From the NCBI RefSeq assembly GCF_016056305.1, contig NZ_JAECZC010000038.1:1-52617 (forward strand): a stretch of 52,617 nt of DNA, read 5' to 3'. This DNA is from Amazonocrinis nigriterrae CENA67 (GTDB lineage Bacteria; Cyanobacteriota; Cyanobacteriia; Cyanobacteriales; Nostocaceae). The notes beneath the pieces are model-generated. The model did no database searches. It was not told where the DNA came from and worked only from the letters and a program-made list of their open reading frames with translations. Made by a program: the position numbers and the translations under genes. This document shows positions 36,381 through 44,508 of this stretch, piece by piece. Each line of letters opens with the position of its first letter. Position 1 is the first letter of the stretch.

Positions 36381-37223
36381 TTAAGCAATTTCATCAGGAT
36401 TTACCCCTAGCTGACGCAAACGTTCAGCTAACTGTTCGGCTTTTCTTTTTGCTTGTTCAGTTTCTTGTTTAGCATCTCTAGCTTCTTGTTTAGCTTCTCT
36501 AGCCTCCTGTTCTGCAATCATAGCTCTTTCACTAGCAGCAACGGCTTCCTCTGTGGGCGCGGGAATTATTTCTCCTTCTAAGGTGAACCACCGTAACCAC
36601 AATCTGTTAATATCTCTAAATTCTCCTTGCCACAATCCTAAACTTAAACCTAACTCTGGCATTAGTATCCGCCCTTGGGTCAAATTCATCGGTTCATAAT
36701 GACCGCCTACTAAATGAAATGCTTGAAGTTCATTAGTGTAGCGACTAAAAACTATATAGTAGGGAATCCTGAGAATTTGTTCATAAACTTCCCACTTACT
36801 AGGAGGTTTGTCTTCTTGACTTTTTTTAATACCTAAGTCTTCATCTTCGGTTCCTGGAGATAATAATTCAACAATCACAAAAGGATTTGCTGGTTCTTGC
36901 CAAGTTACATAACTTAAACGTAAATCTTGCCCTTTGTATAGTTTTTGTACTCCTACTACACCAAACCAATCTGGGCGTTTGTACCATAAAGGATGCTCGA
37001 TAGTGTAGTAAAGATTGAGGTCAGCAGCACTGTAAACTAATTCAGGATTCCAGTTAGTTGGCTGAAATGTTAAATATAAAAGTAAGGGCTGTAAAAAGTG
37101 AAAATCGTCTGGCAAACCTGGTTCCTCTGGGTTGTCACTGGGTAAATCATACATTGTTGGCAGTGTTTCCCAAGGAGGAAGCGGTGGGTCAAATTGAGAA
37201 ATATAATTAGGAGAGAAAGTCAT
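36381..37223 (-). CDS. Uma2 family (DUF820) nuclease-like protein, long form
   Basis: The 280-residue protein has the Uma2/DUF820 PD-(D/E)XK core: RPDWFGVVGVQ with the first acidic residue, FVIVELLSPGTEDEDLG with the catalytic Glu region, and WEVYEQILRIPYYIVFSRYT. A C-terminal coiled-coil tail (EAREAKQEARDAKQETEQAK) ends AERLRQLGVNPDEIA. The family is greatly expanded in cyanobacteria and its biological function is unknown. The start MTFSPNYISQFDPPLPPWET is normal. A second family member lies at 38551-39303. Confidence 0.85.
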   Translation of the reverse strand: MTFSPNYISQFDPPLPPWETLPTMYDLPSDNPEEPGLPDDFHFLQPLLLYLTFQPTNWNPELVYSAADLNLYYTIEHPLWYKRPDWFGVVGVQKLYKGQDLRLSYVTWQEPANPFVIVELLSPGTEDEDLGIKKSQEDKPPSKWEVYEQILRIPYYIVFSRYTNELQAFHLVGGHYEPMNLTQGRILMPELGLSLGLWQGEFRDINRLWLRWFTLEGEIIPAPTEEAVAASERAMIAEQEAREAKQEARDAKQETEQAKRKAEQLAERLRQLGVNPDEIA

Positions 37224-37510
37224 AATTGAAATACTTAATATTTCAGCTAAATTTCAAATATATAGTCAGACTTATGATATTGCTTACCCTATCTTTGGGT
37301 TACCTGAAAGTCTAACAAATTCTGAGTTACCTAGAAGAAGTTGATAAATTTTTATTATATATTTTAGAAGACGCAAAACTCGTAATATTGCACTACTCGG
37401 ACATGCCGATGATGAGAAGCTCGAAAATTGAGATAGAGCGTTTGGCAAGGGAGATTTGAGGCAATTATGATGAGTATAGAATAATTAGTATATTCAATCA
37501 CCAGGAACCT

Positions 37511-37795
37511 ATGACACCAATACTAGTTAAACCCTCATTGTGGCTAGAGAAGGGTATTCAAATTGAAAATGTCAATAGTGTGAATCTGTTTAAATTTACA
37601 GACGAATTGCAAGCTAGGATGCAAGAACTTGTTGATAAAAAAACAGCTGATTCTCTGACACCAGAAGAAGCCGCTGAAATGGAAGCAATTGGGGAATTAA
37701 TCGTAATTGTTACCTACATGAATGGGATGATTGCTAATGAGGTGCAAAATTCCCAGGAAACAGAGACTTGGGAACAGAGATTAGAGAAAAACTAG
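37511..37795 (+). CDS. Small conserved hypothetical protein
   Basis: The 94-residue protein (MTPILVKPSLWLEKGIQIEN) is acidic and helical, with LQARMQELVDKKTADSLTPE and EEAAEMEAIGELIVIVTYMN in the middle. The pattern resembles small cyanobacterial antitoxin-like proteins that pair with HNH or PIN proteins, but no toxin gene follows, only repeats. Function unknown. It has its own promoter region and a GGAACCT upstream context. Confidence 0.65.
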   Translation: MTPILVKPSLWLEKGIQIENVNSVNLFKFTDELQARMQELVDKKTADSLTPEEAAEMEAIGELIVIVTYMNGMIANEVQNSQETETWEQRLEKN

Positions 37796-37811
37796 TATTG
37801 CAAAAATGCTT

Positions 37812-37842
37812 TGTAGAGACGTTGCAATGCAACGTCTCTACA
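37812..37842. repeat. Long palindrome TGTAGAGACGTTGCA
   Basis: Perfect inverted repeat with 15-base arms around a single central A: TGTAGAGACGTTGCA / TGCAACGTCTCTACA. It belongs to a palindromic element common in Nostocales and has a diverged relative at 44446-44478. It lies between the ends of two convergent frames. Confidence 0.92.
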
Positions 37843-37848
37843 TGTAGT

Positions 37849-38124
37849 TTATTGCATCAGAATTTGCCGGATTAAAACACTCATTACCTCACCTTGGTTA
37901 CCCGTCGGTATCAGTGGACTCCAATCCCCTACACTGGCGTAGCCAAAGACCTGTAATTTATGAATTGTCCTGGTAACGCCTTTCTCAGAGCCAATTCATA
38001 AATGCTTAACAGGTTCTCTCTTAGGAAATAGTTTTTCAGTTGATTGATTGAGGCTTGGTGTATTTGAATCTTCGCCTAAGAATTGTTCTAACTTTGACTG
38101 GGCGGAATTTTCTAATTGTGTCAT
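37849..38124 (-). pseudogene. Small conserved cyanobacterial gene interrupted by in-frame TGA
   Basis: From ATG 38124 the frame reads MTQLENSAQSKLEQFLGEDS ... FPKREPVKHL, then TGA, then continues in the same frame IGSEKGVTRTIHKLQVFGYA and SVGDWSPLIPTGNQGEVMSV to TAA at 37849. The protein-like character on both sides and the unbroken frame indicate one 91-codon gene with a single nonsense change at codon 43 (38 bases of remaining frame would otherwise be unexplained). I do not recognise a function. A palindromic element follows the true stop by 6 bases. Confidence 0.75.
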
Positions 38125-38155
38125 GATGGTAGTCGTACTCCGATTGTGGATGTTA

Positions 38156-38204
38156 GATAAGGGCGATCGCATCATCTTTGCGGGATTGGGCGATCGCCTT
38201 TATC
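38156..38204. repeat. Inverted repeat with a HIP1 site in each arm
   Basis: Arms GATAAGGGCGATCGC and GCGATCGCCTTTATC pair over 15 bases (one G-T) around a 19-base loop. Both contain the HIP1 octamer. Confidence 0.85.
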
Positions 38205-38485
38205 ATACTTTAATATAAAAGTATAATTTTATACTTGTCAAGCATAAAAGCAAAAATTTTTAATAAAAATTCTTAAGTTTTAACGGCAATAAATTATGCT
38301 TGGCTGGAGTAACATGAGCAACATTAGTTAACAGAATTACCCACAATTTTGGGCTTTTATACCAGTTTGAAAAAAATTCAAAAATCAAAATTCAAGCTTA
38401 ATCTGGACTCTTGACTTTTGACTGTCTAAATAAAAAGCAGTTTTTGCAAATGATGCAAGATTTAATACCAATTCTCCAAAATTAA

Positions 38486-38513
38486 GTAGGGGCGTACAGC
38501 TGTACGCCCCTAC
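38486..38513. repeat. Perfect 28-bp palindrome
   Basis: GTAGGGGCGTACAG followed immediately by its exact reverse complement CTGTACGCCCCTAC. A recurrent type of Nostocales palindromic repeat. It lies 37 bases before the stop codon of the second Uma2 gene. Confidence 0.93.
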
Positions 38514-38550
38514 AGTCAAACCATGTGTTACAAAGATTTTTACAAAAAGT

Positions 38551-39303
38551 TTAATCTTCAGGTTCAATTCCCGCCGCCCGCAATTGTGCTGCTAGTCTTT
38601 CAGCACGTTGTTTTTCCTGTTCAGCACGTTGTTTTTCTTGTTCAGCACGTTGTCGTTCTTGTTCAGCCAATTCTCCACCCCAAGGTAGGAGGTTTCCTTG
38701 TTCATTCCACCACCGTAACCATTTTCCTGTGCGGTTTTCACGAGTACCTTGCCATACACCCAAGTAAAGATTCATCTCTCCTATCCAGTAGCGTTGATTT
38801 TCATCTGGTGCTTGCAAAATGTACTGTTCGTTTTTATCTAAACAATACATTTCGATACTGCCACTATCTGGTTCAAATATGACGTAGTTTGGCACTTTAA
38901 GGATACGTTCGTAAAAAAACCATTTGCCAGGCGGATATGTCGCTTTGATAGAATACTCTGTCTCCTGTGTATCAGAAATAAATTCCATCACAATTAAGGG
39001 AATATCACCTTCTAGTTGAGGAGTGTAACTGCGTATTACTTCTTCTCTACTAACATTAATTTTAGGAATAAAAGCCCAATCAGGGGCTTTAATGACGATT
39101 CTATTGTTTAGGGTGGCACAAATACCGTAATTGGTTGTTGTTAAAGCGTTAGCTGGAATTTTTCCGGCTAATTGTAGACTTTCTGTGAGTGCAGCTGCTA
39201 AGGCTGGTTGGTTGATATTGTCCACTGGGTCATCTGGTAGTTTATAATCATCGGGCAATTTTTCCCAAGTGATTTTGTAGTCCTGAGTGACAATGGCTGT
39301 CAT
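38551..39303 (-). CDS. Uma2 family (DUF820) nuclease-like protein
   Basis: The 250-residue protein has APDWAFIPKINVS and IPLIVMEFISDTQETEYS in place of the usual PD and (D/E)xK boxes, then KWFFYERILKVPNYVIFEPD, and a coiled-coil tail of ERQRAEQEKQRAEQEKQRAE repeats ending LAAQLRAAGIEPED. Domain layout matches the Uma2 family; function unknown. The tail is encoded by an 18-base tandem repeat at about 38601-38660 (GTTCAGCACGTTGTTTTTC-like on the plus strand). Related to the gene at 36381-37223 but not closely. Confidence 0.85.
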   Translation of the reverse strand: MTAIVTQDYKITWEKLPDDYKLPDDPVDNINQPALAAALTESLQLAGKIPANALTTTNYGICATLNNRIVIKAPDWAFIPKINVSREEVIRSYTPQLEGDIPLIVMEFISDTQETEYSIKATYPPGKWFFYERILKVPNYVIFEPDSGSIEMYCLDKNEQYILQAPDENQRYWIGEMNLYLGVWQGTRENRTGKWLRWWNEQGNLLPWGGELAEQERQRAEQEKQRAEQEKQRAERLAAQLRAAGIEPED

Positions 39304-39482
39304 GGCTTTTTTCCTTACTTTTTTCAGCGCCTCTCTTTCTAGGAGACGGGTTAAGGGTGAAGTTTATTGGAGTTGCTGATTTAAAGTATGAATGAGCCTC
39401 ACGCAAAGGCGCAAAGACGCAAAGAATCGTTGTTAAGTCTATCGAAAAATCTCAATTCATACTCAGATTCAGCAACGCCAGT

Positions 39483-41039
39483 TTATTCGTCGTCAAGTTC
39501 TAAATCTTCGGCTGTCAATTCTTGATGGGGAATAGCGGCGATAATTGCATCTATTACCTTGGATACTGGTAAAATCTCGATGCCAAAATCGGGGAATTTT
39601 TGCCCTTTAGGAACGATCGCTCTTTTAAACCCCAATTTAGCTGCTTCTTTTAACCGCAGTTCCATCTGGGAAACTGAACGCACTTGTCCGCCTAAGCCAA
39701 CTTCACCAATTAATACGGTACTTGGATCGACTATGCGATCGCGGAAACTAGCAACGATCGCGATCGCTATTCCTAAATCTACTGCTGGTTCTTCCACATT
39801 CAACCCGCCAGCGGAAGCTACGTAAGAATCTAATTTTGACATGGGTATCCCCACTCGTTTTTCTAAGACTGCGAGAATTTGCACTAGGCGGTTGTAATCT
39901 ATACCAGTGCCAGCACGACGGGGTGAGGGGTAGCTGGTGGGACTGACTAGGGCTTGCAACTCGACGACAATGGGGCGAGTGCCTTCGCAAGCAACTACAA
40001 TGGCAGTACCAGGTGCAGGATCATCACGATTACCTAAGAATAACTCACTAGGGTTAGGAACTTCTCGCAACCCATTTTGCACCATTTCAAAGATGCCAAT
40101 TTCATGAGTTGCCCCAAAGCGATTTTTTACAGTTCGTAATAATCGATGAGAAGCAAAGCGATCGCCTTCAAAATACAGTACTGTATCCACTAAGTGTTCT
40201 AAAACTTTCGGCCCAGCGATCGCTCCTTCTTTGGTGACGTGTCCCACAATTAACATTGTGATGTCTTCGTGCTTTGCCACTTTCATCAACGCCGCTGTAC
40301 ATTCTCTCACTTGTGCTACGGAACCAGGCGCGGATGTGAGTGCTGGAAAGAACACAGTTTGAATACTATCAATCACCGCTAAATTGGGTCTTAGAGAATC
40401 TATCTCTTTTAAAATCTCCTCCAAATCAGTTTCCGGTAATACATATAAATCTGCGTCTATATGTTCTTCTGATTCGGAAGTTTCTACTGCTGTGCCATTT
40501 TCATCAATGGTTTCTACTGTTACTTTGCCCTTCTCATCACTAAGTATTTCTAAGGGTTTTGATACTCCCAAACGAGAAGCTCTTAACTTGACCTGTTGTC
40601 CTGATTCTTCTCCAGAAACGTAGAGGATGCGATATCTTTGCGCTAGTTGACTGGATACTTGGAGTAGTAAAGTAGATTTACCGATACCAGGGTCACCACC
40701 TATTAACACCATAGAACCAGGGACAACCCCACCACCAAGCACCCGATCTAGTTCTCCATAACCGGATTCCCAGCGCATGACTTGGCGATCGCTAATTTGT
40801 TCAAATGTCAAAGATGCGCGTGGTTTCGCTGGTTTTGCTGGTTTAGCGGTAGACTTACCATTATTCTGAGTAGCGTGCCAATTACCTACTCCCCCACGAC
40901 TGGGTATATCTGCTAAATAAGGGCTGGTAGTTTGCTCTACTAAAGAATCGTAAGTATCACAATTGGGACACTTACCAAACCACTGGGAAGATTCTGCCCC
41001 ACATTCGTTACAAACGTAAAAGGTTTTAGGTTTTGCCAT
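39483..41039 (-). CDS. radA: DNA repair protein RadA
   Basis: RadA is a RecA-like ATPase with a Lon-like C-terminal domain that promotes branch migration in recombinational repair. The 518-residue product shows the zinc finger CNECGAESSQWFGKCPNC, Walker A GGDPGIGKSTLL, the RadA signature TVKNRFGATHEIGIFEM, and the Lon-type domain with SGG-like ASAGGLNVEEPAVDLG and GEVGLGGQVRS. It is about 55 residues longer than E. coli RadA because of an acidic insert after residue about 165 (VTVETIDENGTAVETSESEE). It is divergent from rpaB across a 171-base region. Confidence 0.95.
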   Translation of the reverse strand: MAKPKTFYVCNECGAESSQWFGKCPNCDTYDSLVEQTTSPYLADIPSRGGVGNWHATQNNGKSTAKPAKPAKPRASLTFEQISDRQVMRWESGYGELDRVLGGGVVPGSMVLIGGDPGIGKSTLLLQVSSQLAQRYRILYVSGEESGQQVKLRASRLGVSKPLEILSDEKGKVTVETIDENGTAVETSESEEHIDADLYVLPETDLEEILKEIDSLRPNLAVIDSIQTVFFPALTSAPGSVAQVRECTAALMKVAKHEDITMLIVGHVTKEGAIAGPKVLEHLVDTVLYFEGDRFASHRLLRTVKNRFGATHEIGIFEMVQNGLREVPNPSELFLGNRDDPAPGTAIVVACEGTRPIVVELQALVSPTSYPSPRRAGTGIDYNRLVQILAVLEKRVGIPMSKLDSYVASAGGLNVEEPAVDLGIAIAIVASFRDRIVDPSTVLIGEVGLGGQVRSVSQMELRLKEAAKLGFKRAIVPKGQKFPDFGIEILPVSKVIDAIIAAIPHQELTAEDLELDDE

Positions 41040-41210
41040 TCTTAAAACTTATTAATTAATCTTAATGTTTCCTTAATTTTTTGGTCAAAACTAAAATCCA
41101 TGAATAGTAATAATTGGAGCTTTTTCCCAATCAATTTCTGGAATGATATCTTAATATTATGGTATTAAAAATTAATCATGAAAATTTTTAGTTAAGGAGC
41201 GTTGAGAAAC
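41040..41210. promoter_or_regulatory. radA-rpaB divergent promoter region
   Basis: 171 AT-rich bases holding both promoters. AAGGAG at 41194-41199 is the rpaB ribosome site, 11 bases from the TTG at 41211. No HLR1-type direct repeat was identified with confidence. Confidence 0.5.
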
Positions 41211-41939
41211 TTGGAAAGTCATAAAGAAAAAATCCTGGTGGTAGACGACGAAGCCAGCATTCGCCGGATTTTGGAAACGCGCCTTTCCATGATTGGCTAC
41301 GATGTAGTGACGGCTGGCGATGGTGAAGAAGCTTTGGAAACTTTTCGCAAAGCTGATCCTGACCTGGTAGTTTTGGATGTAATGATGCCAAAGCTAGATG
41401 GCTACGGAGTTTGTCAAGAATTACGTAAGGAATCAGATGTCCCTATCATTATGCTAACAGCCTTGGGGGACGTTGCTGATCGCATCACTGGGTTGGAATT
41501 GGGCGCTGACGACTATGTAGTTAAACCATTTTCCCCTAAGGAATTAGAAGCTCGCATTCGCTCAGTATTGCGACGAGTAGATAAAACTGGCGCTTCTGGT
41601 ATTCCTAGTTCAGGAGTCATACATGTAGGAAATATCAAAATTGATACGAACAAGCGCCAAGTTTACAAAGGCGATGAGCGGATTCGATTAACAGGAATGG
41701 AATTTAGCCTCTTAGAGTTACTGGTAAGTCGCTCTGGAGAAGCTTTTTCTCGTTCAGAAATTTTACAGGAGGTATGGGGTTACACACCAGAACGTCATGT
41801 AGATACTCGTGTGGTAGATGTGCATATCTCCCGATTACGAGCAAAATTAGAAGATGACCCCAGCAACCCAGAATTGATTCTCACCGCGCGAGGTACTGGT
41901 TATCTTTTCCAGCGGATCATTGAACCAGGGGAGGAGTAA
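41211..41939 (+). CDS. rpaB: OmpR-family response regulator RpaB (Ycf27)
   Basis: RpaB is the essential cyanobacterial/plastid regulator that, with histidine kinase NblS (Hik33), controls high-light and phycobilisome genes through HLR1 sites. The 242-residue product starts (TTG) MESHKEKILVVDDEASIRRI and has the receiver Asp near residue 56 (LVVLDVMMPKLDGYGVC), the conserved Lys in VVKPFSPKELEARI, and a C-terminal winged helix (EFSLLELLVSRSGEAFSRSE; VWGYTPERHVDTRVVDVHIS). Sequence identity to the RpaB type is obvious by eye. TTG at 41211 suits the AAGGAG spacing better than TTG 41202. A CCB gene follows in the same direction after repeats. Confidence 0.95.
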   Translation: MESHKEKILVVDDEASIRRILETRLSMIGYDVVTAGDGEEALETFRKADPDLVVLDVMMPKLDGYGVCQELRKESDVPIIMLTALGDVADRITGLELGADDYVVKPFSPKELEARIRSVLRRVDKTGASGIPSSGVIHVGNIKIDTNKRQVYKGDERIRLTGMEFSLLELLVSRSGEAFSRSEILQEVWGYTPERHVDTRVVDVHISRLRAKLEDDPSNPELILTARGTGYLFQRIIEPGEE

Positions 41940-41943
41940 GAAG

Positions 41944-42045
41944 CAGGGGAGCAGGGGAGCAGGGGAGATGGGGAGATGGGGAGATGGGGAGATGAGGGAG
42001 ATGAGGGAGAGAATAACAAATGACAACTGACCACTGACAACTGAC
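41944..42045 (+). repeat. Tandem repeats between rpaB and the CCB gene
   Basis: AGGGGAGC units, then AGATGGGG units (8-base variants of the purine family), GAGGGAGAT units, and finally TGACAAC/TGACCAC heptamers (42018-42045) that run right up to the CCB ATG. Confidence 0.85.
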
Positions 42046-42047
42046 AA

Positions 42048-42701
42048 ATGACCAAACCTGACCCCAATCGAGTTTTACGGCGTCTACCCATTGTTGTGGG
42101 TTCTTTAGGCGCTGTACTTTTGCTGATTAATCGTTTGTTGACACCAGAATTAACAGAGTCCCAATCGCGTGGAGATGTTCTGGGTGTAATTTTGAGTGCG
42201 GTGTTGATTTTAACAGGTTTAATTTGGCAGCAAGTACAGCCGCGATGGCCTGATGCTGTAGAACTAATTGGAGAAGAAGGTTTTATCTTAGCACCAGATT
42301 TACCAGAAGCCGTGAAAACAGAGCTAGCCTGGGCATCGCACTTATTATTGACTAATACAGTGACGCGATCGCTTGTAGTTTTCTATCAAGGTAAAATTTT
42401 GTTACGTCGCGGTATTCTGGGCCCTAAATCTGAGGTAGTACCAGGCCCCATTTTGAAACAGGTATTAGAAAAACAAAAGCCAATTTATTTAGTTGCTTTA
42501 AAAGTCTACCCAGGACGCATTGAATTTGATTACTTGCCAGAGAACACTCAAGGTGTCATTTGTCAACCAATTGGTAACCAGGGTGCTTTGATTTTGGGAG
42601 CAAATGCACCTCGGAGTTACACTAAACAAGATGAAAATTGGATTGCAGGAATTGCTGATAAATTAGCAGTGACTCTTCAGGGTTTGACACCAGTCAAATA
42701 A
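42048..42701 (+). CDS. Cofactor assembly of complex C subunit B (CCB-type)
   Basis: The 217-residue protein has two N-terminal membrane helices (about residues 14-30 and 47-64) and a soluble C-terminal domain (ILAPDLPEAVKTELAWASHL; LIYLV-like YLVALKVYPGRIEFDYLPEN). It matches the CCB2/CCB4-type family that attaches heme c(i) to cytochrome b6 of the b6f complex. The heptamer repeat abuts the ATG, leaving no Shine-Dalgarno sequence. Its last 25 bases overlap the end of the convergent methyltransferase gene, so the two mRNAs are antisense at their 3' ends. Confidence 0.82.
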   Translation: MTKPDPNRVLRRLPIVVGSLGAVLLLINRLLTPELTESQSRGDVLGVILSAVLILTGLIWQQVQPRWPDAVELIGEEGFILAPDLPEAVKTELAWASHLLLTNTVTRSLVVFYQGKILLRRGILGPKSEVVPGPILKQVLEKQKPIYLVALKVYPGRIEFDYLPENTQGVICQPIGNQGALILGANAPRSYTKQDENWIAGIADKLAVTLQGLTPVK

Positions 42702-43459
42702 ATAGATTCAAATTGATGTGAGGGTTCATCGGTTTCATTTAGTAAACCTTGCCCATAGAAAACTTGTTGTACTTCGCTGAATCCAACCTTTTTCATCAGG
42801 GTAGCCAATATTTCAGCATCGTACATGAATTTATGATGGAAACCGTAGATCATATAATTTCTTGCTAAATTCCGATTTTCGATTCCCATATAAATTGGAA
42901 AGTCACTGCGGTTAAAGGCTTCTAAGTGAGGTACACTAGTACGTATACATCTACCAGGCTTGAGATAATTAAAACAATTAGCTAAGACTTTCAGCGCTAA
43001 GTTAGGATAAATATGTTCTAAAACATGAGATAGAACTATACCATCAGCGCACTCAAACAAATTTTGATCGTAGGAATCTATATTAACGAATAGGTCGATA
43101 TCCCATCCTTTTCTACCACGAATTTTTTCTAATACTTCTCCTCCTGAAAAAAATAGATCTGCATTAATTAATGTATCTTTGTAAACATTGGCACAACCGA
43201 TGTTTAGAATGATTTTTCTATCTCCATAGGAAGCTATTTTCCTTTTGTTGTATCCAGAAAGTTGGATTAAATTTGTTAACTTTCTAGAAAGTGCCCTTTG
43301 AACAACAACTCCTATTTCTAGAAATATATTCGATGTAAAAGGAGTAATTCCTCTAGCAACTTTGACAAAATCTTTCAGGAGTTTTTCTTGGTGTTTTGAA
43401 AGATTATTGTTCCAGTTATCACTTGCTAAATTTGTTGCTGATTGCTCTGCTTGAGACAT
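42677..43459 (-). CDS. SAM-dependent methyltransferase-like protein
   Basis: The 260-residue protein has an N-terminal helical part (about residues 1-75), then a class I methyltransferase-like core with LNIGCANVYKDTLINADLFF, the DGIVLSHVLEHIYPNLALKV motif and LKPGRCIRTSVPHLEAF, close to Methyltransf_11 and to enzymes in glycan or O-antigen clusters that modify sugars. The usual GxGxG loop is replaced by NIGCANV, so activity is not assured. Base composition (AT-rich) resembles accessory genes. It converges on the CCB gene and overlaps it by 25 bases. Confidence 0.78.
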   Translation of the reverse strand: MSQAEQSATNLASDNWNNNLSKHQEKLLKDFVKVARGITPFTSNIFLEIGVVVQRALSRKLTNLIQLSGYNKRKIASYGDRKIILNIGCANVYKDTLINADLFFSGGEVLEKIRGRKGWDIDLFVNIDSYDQNLFECADGIVLSHVLEHIYPNLALKVLANCFNYLKPGRCIRTSVPHLEAFNRSDFPIYMGIENRNLARNYMIYGFHHKFMYDAEILATLMKKVGFSEVQQVFYGQGLLNETDEPSHQFESIYLTGVKP

Positions 43460-43734
43460 AAACTATTTTTTACTCAGTAAGATGTCTTACTAAAGAAGTA
43501 ATTTTAATTTCATTGAAAAACAAGATTTTTTAATATTTATTAATAATGAATATTAAAATATAAATTATTATAAACTTTGAATAAAAAAAATAATTAAGTG
43601 TTGGTTAATTTGTAATCGTAACTTATTTGGAGTTAAGATTCTGAAGATTTTGCCTCAAATTTCTATTCTTTAGGCAAACGCAATCCTGCCATATTCGCTA
43701 AAATCCAAGCCTCAGAAGTCTTTCTAATTCGCAG
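43460..43734. other. AT-rich divergent spacer
   Basis: Very AT-rich sequence between the methyltransferase and DUF456 genes. On the minus strand 43669-43732 reads RKTSEAWILANMAGLRLPKE and a stop, which looks protein-like but is too short to call. No gene supported. Confidence 0.5.
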
Positions 43735-44262
43735 ATGAGTGTAAATGTTATGCAAATTATTTATTGGCTATTAGTTGCACTAATGGTTGTAGGTATCATT
43801 GGTGCTGTGGTTCCTGCCATTCCTGGTAGTAGTTTAATTTTAATTGCAATTATTATTTGGGGAATTGTTAGTAGTTCTTTTGCAGCTATCAAAATACCAC
43901 TTATCGTTACAGTTATTGTCTTGCTACTGAGTGTGGGGGTTGATTTTTTAGCTGGCTACTTAGGTGCAAAACAAGCAGGTGCTAGCAAGTGGGGACAAAT
44001 TGGTGCAATTGTCGGTTTATTATTAGGATTTTTTGGATTACTGCCAACTTTACCTTTTGGAGGGCCGCTACTAGGAATTTTATTTGGGCCTTTGTTGGGA
44101 GCAATTATTGGTGAATATATTTACCGTCGTCAATTCTGGCTAGCAGTTAAAGCTGGCGTAGGAATTGTAGTAGGCACCTTAATTGGGAATTTAATTCAGG
44201 GAGTATTAGCAATTGGTGCAGTCACAGTTTTTATAGTTACAACTTGGCCACAAGTCTATTAA
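43735..44262 (+). CDS. DUF456 membrane protein
   Basis: The 175-residue protein (MSVNVMQIIYWLLVALMVVG) is almost entirely hydrophobic with five to six membrane helices and glycine-rich turns (GAVVPAIPGSSLILIAIIIW; GLLLGFFGLLPTLPFGGPLL; GILFGPLLGAIIGEY). This is the DUF456 pattern, found across bacteria with unknown function; the repeated glycine motifs suggest tightly packed helices. The first or second ATG (43747) could be used. The gene stands alone between two AT-rich spacers. Confidence 0.85.
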   Translation: MSVNVMQIIYWLLVALMVVGIIGAVVPAIPGSSLILIAIIIWGIVSSSFAAIKIPLIVTVIVLLLSVGVDFLAGYLGAKQAGASKWGQIGAIVGLLLGFFGLLPTLPFGGPLLGILFGPLLGAIIGEYIYRRQFWLAVKAGVGIVVGTLIGNLIQGVLAIGAVTVFIVTTWPQVY

Positions 44263-44445
44263 AAAGTTAATGTATTTTTTCAAAAATTTTAATACTAGTT
44301 GAACGTAATTTTTCTAGCCATTGGTGATAAATCAACAGTGTCTGAAAATTTCACTGTATATTACTTTGCAAGATAGACTCAATAATAGAATCTATCGCTC
44401 CAATCGAGTGAAGATAACTCCGTAGTTTGTGGTCAATTAAATTTG

Positions 44446-44478
44446 TAGAGACATTTGCTCTGGTGAAAAATGTCTCTA
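44446..44478. repeat. Inverted repeat related to the 37812 palindrome
   Basis: Arms TAGAGACATTT and AAATGTCTCTA (11 bp) around an 11-base loop. The TGTAGAGAC lead matches the 37812 element. It lies 30 bases downstream of the NblB-like stop on the minus strand and may serve as its terminator. Confidence 0.75.
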
Positions 44479-44508
44479 TATCATGTTTTAATTTTGGATT
44501 GCTGAGAG

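Larger units (their letters stand above)
37796..38550. other. Repeat-rich spacer with a small broken gene
   Basis: 755 bases holding the 37849-38124 pseudogene, three inverted repeats (37812, 38156, 38486) and a small AAGTATAA/TTATACTT hairpin at 38219-38236. Otherwise noncoding AT-rich sequence. Confidence 0.6.

Noticed and set aside
43669-43732. Short protein-like string RKTSEAWILANMAGLRLPKE on the minus strand
   Set aside because: About 20 residues only and no start; could be a gene end remnant but cannot be supported.
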